A stretch of 64,000 nucleotides of DNA, taken from contig NZ_WOTO01000036.1 of NCBI RefSeq assembly GCF_010993775.1, positions 31,380 through 95,379 on the forward strand, read 5' to 3'. Source of the stretch: Fodinicola feengrottensis. Lineage in GTDB: Bacteria; Actinomycetota; Actinomycetes; Mycobacteriales; HKI-0501. Shown here piece after piece: positions 55,294-64,000 of the stretch (its first letter is position 1; the number at the start of each line of letters is the position of its first letter). Made by a program: the position numbers and the translations under genes. Under the pieces are notes generated by a model, which was given only the letters and a program-made list of their open reading frames with translations, ran no database searches and was not told where the DNA came from.

Positions 55294-56728
55294 ATGACAG
55301 CCAATGTGGACCGCTCCGCCGAGCAGCTGGCGGTGTTGTTGCTGGCCGGCTGGCACCAGGGCCGCGGCCCGGCGTATTTGCGGCTGGCCCAGTCGCTGGC
55401 CACCCAGATCCGCACCGGCCGGCTGCCGGCCGGGAGCCGCTTACCCACAGAGCGCGCGCTAGCGCGCGCATTGGCCATCAGTCGTACGAGCGTCGTCTCC
55501 GCCTACAGTGCCCTGCGCGAAGAAGGCGTGATCGTCAGCCGGCAAGGCGCCGGAACCTGGGTCGCCGGGGAGGTGCGGGCCAAGCCGATGGACCGGCCGG
55601 GGCCACCGTTCGTACGCGAAGCCTCGCCGCCGACCCGGCAGCGCTGTGCGACTTCGCGTCCGGCATCGGGACGGCCGACCCGTACGCGGTCGAAGTGATC
55701 ACAGGTGGTGACTGGCTCGGCGACCTGGCCGCCGAGACCGCCACTCGCGGTTACCTTGCGCTTGGCCTGCCGGCGCTGCGGGACGCGATCGCTGAGCAAT
55801 ACCGGCACGCCGGCCTGCCAACCAGCGCTGAGCAGATCGTGATCACCGGTGGCGCGCAGCAGGCGCTGAGCCTGATCGCCGCCGCGGTCGCCGAGCCGGG
55901 CGGCCTCGCCGGCGTACAGAATCCGACGTATTCGGGAGCGCTGGACGCCTTTTCCTCGGCCGGCCTGATGCCGGTGCCACTGGCCGCCGGACCGGAAGTC
56001 GACGGCAGGTCATTGGCGGAAGCGCTGCATCGGCATCGGCTGCGGTTGTGCTATCTGATCCCGACTTGCCACAGCCCGACCGGGTCGGTGATGCCGGCGG
56101 CGTCGACGCGCGCCGAGATCGCGCGGTGGCCGCCGCGAACGATGTTCCGACAGTGGACGACACCACCCTCGCCGGTCTGCTGCTGACCGGTGACCCGCCG
56201 CCGGTGTTGGCGAGTTTTGCCCCGGACGCACCGATCCTGACGGTCGGATCACTGAGCAAGCTGACCTGGCCGGGCCTGCGGATCGGCTGGATCCGGGCGC
56301 CGGCCGCCCGGCTGGCCGCCATCGCGGCCGCCAAGAAGGCGGTCGACCTGGGCACCTCGGTGGTGTCGCAGACAATCGCGGTCCGGCTGGTCGCCGGCTT
56401 GGCGCAGGCCACCGCCCGCCGCCGGCAGTCCCTGCTGGAATCCCTGGACTGTACGGAAAAACTGCTCCGCGAGCAGTTGCCGCAGTGGCAGTGGCATCGC
56501 CCGGACGGCGGTTACCTGCTGTGGATCAGCCTGCCGGCCGGTGACGGCACCGGTTTCGCGACCACCGCCCGACAACACGGCGTGCCAGTGATGCCCGGCT
56601 GGCAGTCATCCCCGAACAACACCCACACCGACCGGATTCGGCTCTGCTACGGCCATCCGCCGGACCTGCTCCGCCATGCGATTCCCCGTCTCGCGCAGGC
56701 CTGGCACTCCTACCTCGGCGAAATCTGA
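55294..56728 (+). CDS. MocR/PdxR-type GntR-aminotransferase regulator (frameshifted)
   Basis: About 478 residues. An N-terminal GntR winged helix (LRLAQSLATQIRTGRLPAGSRLPTERALARALAISRTSVVSAYSALREEGVIVSRQGAGTWV) is fused to a fold-type I aminotransferase domain (LGLPALRDAIAEQYRHAGLPTSAEQIVITGGAQQALSLI; PLP Lys in VGSLSKLTWPGLRIGW; RIRLCYG at the end). Shifts lie near 55640 and 56130. Such proteins sense PLP or an amino-group ligand and regulate a divergent gene, here the GNAT gene. Confidence 0.88.
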
Positions 56729-56812
56729 CGGGTCCAGAGAAAAGAAAGCAGACCGGCGGCGAGAGCGTACGACGGGTCACGTGAACAGCGTTCACATGGC
56801 GGCCGTTCGGTG

Positions 56813-58046
56813 TCAAGCGACAAGCTGGTCCAGCGGCTTGTCGGGATCGGCGAGGGCCTCCGGGTCGACCTGCTGGCCGCCGAGGATGAGCGCCTTGATC
56901 GGGTCGACGACATCCCAGACGTTCACCGCCATGCCGGCCAGCACCCGGTTTTCCTTGAGCCAGAAGGCAATGAACTCCAGGCCCGGCACGTCCCCGCGGA
57001 ACACCACCTGGTCGTAGCCGTCGGGATCGGCGTAGCCGACATATTCCATCCCGAGGTTGTACTGGTCGGTGTAGAAGTACGGCAGGTCCTGGTAGCTGGA
57101 CTCGTTCCCGAGCATCGACGGATCGCCGTGACCGGCTGCCGACGGGCGTTGTTCCAGTGCTCGACCCGAATCTGTTTGCCCAGCACGGGATGGAAAGCGT
57201 TGGCGGCGTCGCCGGCCGCGAAGATGTCCGGGTCGCTGGTACGCAGCGCCGCGTCCACCACGATCCCGTTGTCCACGGTCAGCCCGGCCTGCTCGGCGAG
57301 CTGGGTGTTCGGGGCCGCGCCAACAGCGATGAGGACGGCGTCGGCCGGCAGCTCGGTGCCGTCCGCGAGCTTCACGCCGGTCACCCCGTCGGCGTCCGTG
57401 GTGATCTCGGAAACCTGTTCGTGGAAACGGAAATCGACCTCATGTGCGCGGTGCAGATCGGCGTACACCTGGGCGACCTCCGGCCCGAGCACGCGCAGCA
57501 ACGGCAGGTCGGCGGTTTCCACCACGGTGACCGCGACTCCGGCCTTGCGGGCCGCCGCGGTCGCCTCCAGGCCGATCCAGCCGGCGCCGATCACCACCAG
57601 CCGGGAGATGCCGGCGAAGAAGACGTTTTTTTCAGCGCCTCGGAATCGGAAAGCCGACGCAGGTAGTGCACACCGTTGGCGTCCGCGCCGGGCACCGGCA
57701 ACGGCCGCGGGCTGGCGCCGGTGGCGAGCAGCAGCTTGTCGTACCCGATCTCGGAACCGTCCGCCAGCCGCACCTGGTGGCTCTCCCGGTCGATGGCGCT
57801 GACCGCGACACCGAGCCGCAACTCGATGTTGTGCTCGGCGTACCACTCCTGCGGATGTACGTACACGGTGTCCGGTTTCGCCTTGCCGATCAGCACTTCC
57901 TTGGACAATGGCGGTCGCTCGTACGGGCGCAGGGTCTCGTCGCCGACGATCACGACCGGCCCCTCGAAGCCCTGCTTACGGGCCTGTTCGGCGGCTTTCG
58001 CCGCGGCCAGCCCGCCACCGACGATCACGAACCCCTGCGCTGTCAT
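56813..58046 (-). CDS. FAD/NAD-dependent ferredoxin reductase (frameshifted)
   Basis: About 410 residues, BphA4/ThcD type, passing electrons from NAD(P)H to a ferredoxin. FAD fold FVIVGGGLAAAKAAEQARKQGFEG, RPYERPPLSKEVL, LLLATGASPRPLPVPG; NAD fold RLVVIGAGWIGLEATAAARKAGV; FAD-binding DIFAAGDAANAFHPVLGKQIRVEHW; and a C-terminal reductase domain with QDLPYFYTDQYNLGMEYVG. Shifts lie near 57630 and 57115. ATG 58046. It could serve the P450 at 40833, though no ferredoxin is seen nearby. Confidence 0.9.
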
Positions 58047-58137
58047 CCCGGTCTGCCTCTCGTCTGCCGTCTTTGGTTTTATTGGTGAATCCTGGTCCTC
58101 TCTCAGTTACCGAGGCAAGTGGGGTGCCAAGCGCAGG

Positions 58138-59339
58138 TCACTCGCCGACGTACGGTTTGAGGGCGATCCCGTTGGCGGCGTCGTGGACGATCTGGGTGAC
58201 TTTGCGCATGATCGCCTTGCTGCCGGGCAGTTTGGGCATCACCCGGAGCATCAGGGTCTGCATGCGGATCGCGGCCTTGGAGGGCGCCACCATCTGCTTC
58301 ACCGTCTGCAGCCCGAGTTTCTGGTTCTGTTCCACGAAAGCGCGCATCTCCTTTTCGTAGTTGGCAAATCCGACCACGTGATCGCCGCCGGCCGCGGCCA
58401 GCTCGCCGGCCAGCACGTACGCGCCGATCAACGCGAGCCCGGTGCCCTGCCCGGAGGCCAAAGACGGTCCGTAGCCGGCGTCGCCAACGAGGGTGACCCG
58501 GCCGCGGGACCAGCTGTCCAGCCGGATTTGGCTGAGGCTGTCGAAATAGAAGTCGGGAGCGGTCCGCATCGACTCCAGTAGCCGTGGCACTTCCCAGCCG
58601 ATGCCGGCGGCAAAGGCGTCGGCGACGATTTTCTTCTGAGCCGCGACATCCCGGTGGTCGTACGACAGTTTTGGTGACGAGAAGAGGAAGAGCGCCTTCG
58701 CGTCGGTCATTTGGCTGGTGCTGTAGACGTTGGTCGTACGGCCTGGCTCGACGTAGAGCCGCTCGGACCGGTCCAGCCCGAGGTGGTTCGGGGTGGAGAA
58801 GATGCAGGCGTAGTAACCCATCTCGTGGAGGAACCGCGACTCGTCGCCAAAGGCCAGCGTGCGTACGTTCGAGTGCAGGCCGTCGGCGCCCACGACCAGG
58901 TCGAAGTGGCGCGTACCAGCCTTCTCGAAGGTCACCTTCACGCCGTCCGCGCCATCGACGAGCTCGGTGAGCGAGTCGTCGAACAGGTATTCCACGTCGT
59001 CCTTGGTGCGGTCGTAAAGGATCCGACTGAGGTCGCCGCGCATGATCTCGTCGTCGCCCTCGGTGCGCCCGGCGAAGAAGTCGGCGGGCATGGTGACCAG
59101 CGGTTTGTTGTTCTTGTCGAGAAAGTTTCGTCCTGCATGTCGGTGCTGTGCGCTCGTACGTCGGCCATGATGCCCATCCGGCTGGCCACCTCGACGGTCG
59201 CGCCACGCAGATCGACCTTGTAGCCGCCAGGCCGCAGCTCGGAGGCCCGCTCGACGACGGTCACCTGGTAGCCGTAGCGGTTGAGCCAGTAGGCCAGCGC
59301 CGGTCCGCCGATGCTCGCTCCCGAGATCAAAACGTTCAT
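58138..59339 (-). CDS. FAD-dependent monooxygenase, TetX/PHBH-like (frameshifted)
   Basis: About 400 residues. N-terminus NVLISGASIGGPALAYWLNRYGYQVTVVERA (Rossmann), RPGGYKVDLRG; then, after an indel near 59130, MRGDLSRILYD, DLVVGADGLHSNVR (DG motif) and GRVTLVGDAGYGPSLASGQGTGLALIGAYVLAGEL (GD motif). These fit class A flavin hydroxylases related to TetX. ATG 59339. The divergent TetR gene at 59448 and repeats between them suggest control by the substrate, perhaps a drug or aromatic compound. Confidence 0.9.
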
Positions 59340-59375
59340 GTTCAGCTCCTTCGTCGGTGTGCTGAGAAGGACCGT

Positions 59376-59399
59376 ACATACGTCTAAGACATACGTCTA
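59376..59399. promoter_or_regulatory. direct repeats ACATACGTCTA, probable TetR operator
   Basis: ACATACGTCTA occurs at 59376-59386 and 59389-59399, with a reversed variant (AGACGTTTGT, near 59412) close by. Together they give overlapping inverted half sites AGAC..GTCT. The position between the FAD monooxygenase and TetR starts fits an operator. Confidence 0.65.
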
Positions 59400-59447
59400 G
59401 TACAAATGTGCAAGACGTTTGTTCGGATGTTCGGTACGCTGGCGGTC

Positions 59448-60017
59448 ATGGGAAATCGCGAGGATCTGCTGGAAGGCGCGAAGCGCTGCCTCTACGAGAA
59501 GGGTTATGCGCGTACGACCGCACGGGACATCGCCACCGCGGCTGGTACGAGCCTCGCCGCGATCGGCTATCACTACAAGACGACCGAGGCGCTGCTCAAC
59601 CAGGCGTTGATCGAGGTGATGGGCGATTTCGGAGACAAGCTCGCGGCCGCGTTGTCGCCGGACAACCCGGACGCCGGGACGCTGGAGAAGTTCGAGGCGA
59701 TGTGGACCGGCGTGCTCAACTCTTTCAAGGAGGACCGCGCTGTCTACGCCGCCAGCCTGGAGATTTTCGGCCAGATGGACCGGGTGGCCGAGGCCAAGCA
59801 GGCATTCGCCGACGGCATCGACGAAACCCGCTTCTGGTGGGCCAAAACCCTGCACGGCACCGATCCGGGCGACGAGAAGACCGCGAGAATCCTCGGCTCC
59901 TTCTACCAGGCGCTGATGAGCGGCGTGATCGTCCAGTGGCTGATCGACCCGGAGCGGGCGCCTTCGGCGCAGGACCTGGCGACGGCGTTGCGGCTGGTGG
60001 GTGCGCAAACTCGGTGA
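59448..60017 (+). CDS. TetR-family regulator
   Basis: 189 residues, intact. ATG 59448 (MGNREDLLEGAKRCLYEKGY), preferred over the frame opening at 59406, which lies in the operator. HTH: ARTTARDIATAAGTSLAAIGYHYKTTEALLNQAL. The C-terminal domain includes FKEDRAVYAASLEIFGQMDRV and FYQALMSGVIVQWLIDPERAP. Divergent from the FAD monooxygenase. The tyrS start follows 34 bases after its stop. Confidence 0.9.
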   Translation: MGNREDLLEGAKRCLYEKGYARTTARDIATAAGTSLAAIGYHYKTTEALLNQALIEVMGDFGDKLAAALSPDNPDAGTLEKFEAMWTGVLNSFKEDRAVYAASLEIFGQMDRVAEAKQAFADGIDETRFWWAKTLHGTDPGDEKTARILGSFYQALMSGVIVQWLIDPERAPSAQDLATALRLVGAQTR

Positions 60018-60050
60018 CACCCGAGGTCGGTCGTACGGGATACTCGCGGG

Positions 60051-61329
60051 GTGACTTCGACCGACCCGCACATTCTCGATGACCTGGCCTGGCGCGGCCT
60101 GATCGCGCAGTCCACCGACTGGACGCGCTTCGCGCCGCGATGGACGCCGGCCCGATCACCTTCTACGTCGGCTTCGACCCGACCGCGCCGAGCCTGCACT
60201 TTGGCAACCTCATGCAGATCATCACCGCGGCCCGCTTCCAACGCGCCGGGCACCGCGCGTTGGCGCTGGTCGGTGGCGCGACCGGGCTGATTGGCGACCC
60301 CAAGGCAAGTTCCGAGCGCAGCCTGAACCCGCCGGAAGTGGTGGCGAGTTGGGTGGCGAAGATCCGCGCGCAGATCCAGCCGTACTTGAACTTCGACGAT
60401 CCCAACCCCGCGACGATGGTGAACAACCTGGACTGGACCGCGCCGATGTCGGCGATCGAGCTGCTCAGGGACATCGGCAAGCACTTCCGGGTGAGCAAGA
60501 TGCTGGCCAAGGAGGCGGTCTCGGCCCGGCTGCAGTCCGAGGCGGGCATCAGCTACACCGAGTTCAGCTACCAGATCCTGCAGGGGATGGATTTCCTGGA
60601 GCTTTACCGGCGGCACGGCTGCACGCTGCAGACCGGCGGCTCCGACCAGTGGGGCAACCTGACCGCCGGCATCGACCTGATCCACCGGGTCGAGGGGGTC
60701 GGGGTGCATGCGCTTGCGACGCCGTTGCTGGTGAAGGCGGACGGCACGAAGTTTGGCAAGACCGAGACCGGGACGGTCTGGCTGGATCCGGACCTCACCA
60801 GTCCGTACGCGTTCTACCAGGTGTTCTTCAACTCCGACGACAGCAAAGTCGTGGAGTACCTGAAGTTGCTGTCGGCCCGGCCGCGAGCCGAGATCGAGGC
60901 GCTCGCCGAGGCGGTCGCGACTCGGCCAGGTGCTCGCGAAGCGCAACGGGCGTTGGCGGAGGAGCTGACAACTCTCGTACACGGGGAGTCGGCGTGCGGT
61001 CAGGTGCTCACGGCCAGCCAGGCGCTGTTCGGTCGCGGCGAGTTGGCCGACCTGGATGAGTCGACGCTGGCCGCCGCGCTCACCGAGGCCGGGCTGGTGG
61101 AGGTCGCCGATCCGGTGCCGACCCCCTCGCTGAGCTGCTGCGGGACACCGGTCTGTGCAAGAGCTTGTCGGATGCGCGGCGGACCGTCGACGAAGGTGGT
61201 GCTTACGTGAACAACGTAAGAGCCGCTGACGCTGACCAGCCGCCGGCGTCGGACTCGCTGCTTTTTGGCGGCTGGCTGGTGGTGCGGCGCGGCCGCAAGT
61301 CGGTCGCCGGCGTACGCGTCAAACGCTGA
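60051..61329 (+). CDS. tyrS: tyrosyl-tRNA synthetase (frameshifted)
   Basis: Charges tRNA-Tyr; class I, about 425 residues. N-terminus TSTDPHILDDLAWRGLIAQST (GTG 60051), then FYVGFDPTAPSLHFGNLMQI (HIGH-type motif HFGN), SYQILQGMDFLELYRRHGCTLQTGGSDQWGNLTAG (Tyr-binding) and ADGTKFGKTETGTVWLD (KMSKS-type KFGKT). The C-terminal S4 domain reads LLRDTGLCKSLSDARRTVDEGGAYVNN. Shifts near 60130 and 61120 break this essential enzyme, strong evidence that indels here are sequence errors. It lies directly upstream of the rRNA operon. Confidence 0.95.
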
Positions 61330-61339
61330 CGTCCGCGAT

Positions 61340-61375
61340 GTTGATCTTGTCCGGAGACGCCCGGACAAGATCAAC
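61340..61375. terminator. 15-bp perfect palindrome after tyrS (GTTGATCTTG family)
   Basis: GTTGATCTTGTCCGG (61340-61354) pairs exactly with 61361-61375 around a 6-base loop. It starts 10 bases past the tyrS stop, so it may serve as terminator. Its outer ten bases match the palindrome at 10729-10811. Confidence 0.75.
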
Positions 61376-61664
61376 ACCTCGCATGCCGTACGTGCCGGCG
61401 TCAAGCGATGTCGCCGGATCGAGACCGTGACGGGCGGCACCGTTAACCGATTTGACGCGGCCGTCCACGACGCCGTAACTTCGTGGTCGCTGACGGGATA
61501 CCGGACAGAAACCAAGGTGCTTGGTCTTGATGACGAGCAGCGGGTTGGCCGGCCAGAAGCACTCAGACCCCCGGTGAGACGGTGAAAATCCAGTCCGCTA
61601 GGGTTTGGAACAAGCCAGTCAGGCGAAGCCGAGATGAACTTCAAGTTCCGGAAACGGAACGAAG

Positions 61665-61693
61665 TTGACAAGGCGAGAACGACAGACTAGGCT
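61665..61693 (+). promoter_or_regulatory. rrn operon promoter
   Basis: TTGACA (61665-61670), a 17-base spacer and TAGGCT (61688-61693). The layout is typical of actinobacterial rRNA promoters. It lies about 280 bases upstream of the 16S gene. The preceding 290 bases (61376-61664) show no gene. Confidence 0.75.
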
Positions 61694-61745
61694 GGAGAAG
61701 TTGCCCCGAACATGGCTGAGAGGCCGGACGCGGTGGCGGTTGTTC

Positions 61746-61770
61746 TTTGAGAACTCAACAGCGTGTTGGA
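61746..61770 (+). other. rrn leader processing and antitermination element
   Basis: TTTGAGAACTCAACAGCG begins the conserved actinobacterial leader block. Its CAACAGCGTGTTG (61756-61768) is the reverse complement of 63664-63676 in the 16S-23S spacer, so the two can pair and form the processing stem that encloses 16S. A related TTGAGAACTGTATAG stands before 23S. Confidence 0.7.
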
Positions 61771-61973
61771 TTGTCAGTGCCAATTATATCCCGCACTTGG
61801 GGTGTGATGGCAAGACCATCAGGGTCTTGTTGTCCAGTCCAGGTCGGATTCCTTTGGTATGAAAACAAGTGTCAGCTTGTTTGAATGCCAGGTTTCATCG
61901 ACAGGGGCCTTCGCCGGTTCTTGTCGCTCTGTTATGTCGATGCACCTGCCTCGGTGGGGAATTCATATATACA

Positions 61974-63846
<1,873 letters not shown>

Positions 63847-64000
63847 GGCCAAGTTATTAAGGGCACACGGTGGATGCCTTGGCACCAGGAGCCGATGAAG
63901 GACGTTGGAGGGTGCGATAAGCCTCGGGGAGTTCCCAACCTAGCTTTGATCCGAGGATGTCCGAATGGGGAAACCCGGCTGGAGTTATGTTCAGTCACCC
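63847..64000 (+). rRNA. rrl: 23S ribosomal RNA, 5' part
   Basis: Begins GGCCAAGTTATTAAGGGCAC, then ACACGGTGGATGCCTTGGCA and GCCGATGAAGGACGT, all conserved at the 5' end of 23S. The gene runs past the end of the window. Confidence 0.93.

Noticed and set aside
61376..61664. Riboswitch or small RNA between tyrS and the rrn promoter
   Set aside because: Some local hairpins but no recognised consensus (no T-box specifier/antiterminator pair).

Overview
The window comes from a high-GC actinomycete. Support: GC-rich codon usage, an actinobacterial 16S rRNA gene, the gene order fmdB-like / 5-FTHF cyclo-ligase / galU / moeA-like glp / rimJ / sepX(glpR) known from mycobacteria and relatives, a DUF222-HNH gene, DUF5709, and many small TetR, MarR and GntR switches. 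The 16S gene (about 61974-63491) is complete and could place the genus; I did not try to name a species. A very large share of genes, including the essential tyrS, need one to three single-base frame corrections. I read this as uncorrected assembly indels, so most such genes are given as one CDS over their whole span, with the shift positions noted.

Layout. 1-9900: a conserved cell-division/housekeeping block (FmdB-like zinc ribbon, cyclo-ligase, GalU, Glp, RimJ, SepX/GlpR), interrupted by a HAMP-GAF-GGDEF protein and a double-ATPase ABC protein, and ending in tRNA-Ala(CGC). 9900-11400: a scar of mobile DNA with two extra tRNA 3'-end-like sequences, hairpins, an integrase relic and a large palindrome. 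11400-16000: a flavin monooxygenase with its TetR, then SnoaL-like, alpha/beta hydrolase and AraC genes. 16000-22000: the most unusual part. A leftward operon encodes a ParA-type ATPase, a protein with two SAP/Rho-N-like segments and a RAMA-CBS-HEPN-like protein. Divergent from it are a clan-CD (caspase-like) peptidase candidate and an unrecognised protein with a possible Cys/His active site.

22000-24800: TetR/SnoaL pair, DinB and winged-helix proteins. 24800-30700: a sugar-acid catabolic locus (L-gulonate/L-idonate 5-dehydrogenase-like, mannonate oxidoreductase, mannonate dehydratase, GntR regulator, MFS transporter) with the same palindromic operator in both outward promoters. 30700-37800: MmcQ/YjbR, DUF5709, hydroxyacid-oxoacid transhydrogenase, a divergent MarR pair, quinone-reductase-like dehydrogenase, XRE regulator and membrane protein, and a secreted sialidase-like/FG-GAP protein. 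37800-40800: transposase relics, DUF222-HNH and small genes.

40800-46000: cytochrome P450 with TetR, acyl-CoA synthetase, and a second MFS transporter closely related to the one at 29 kb. 46000-47600: GTP cyclohydrolase II and a secreted serine hydrolase. 47600-53000: a compact trans-4-hydroxyproline degradation operon (three-subunit D-hydroxyproline dehydrogenase, deaminase, epimerase, GntR). 53000-60000: tandem repeats, Fsr-like MFS, GNAT, MocR regulator, ferredoxin reductase, FAD monooxygenase and TetR. 60000-64000: tyrS, then the rrn promoter, 16S, spacer without tRNA, and the start of 23S.
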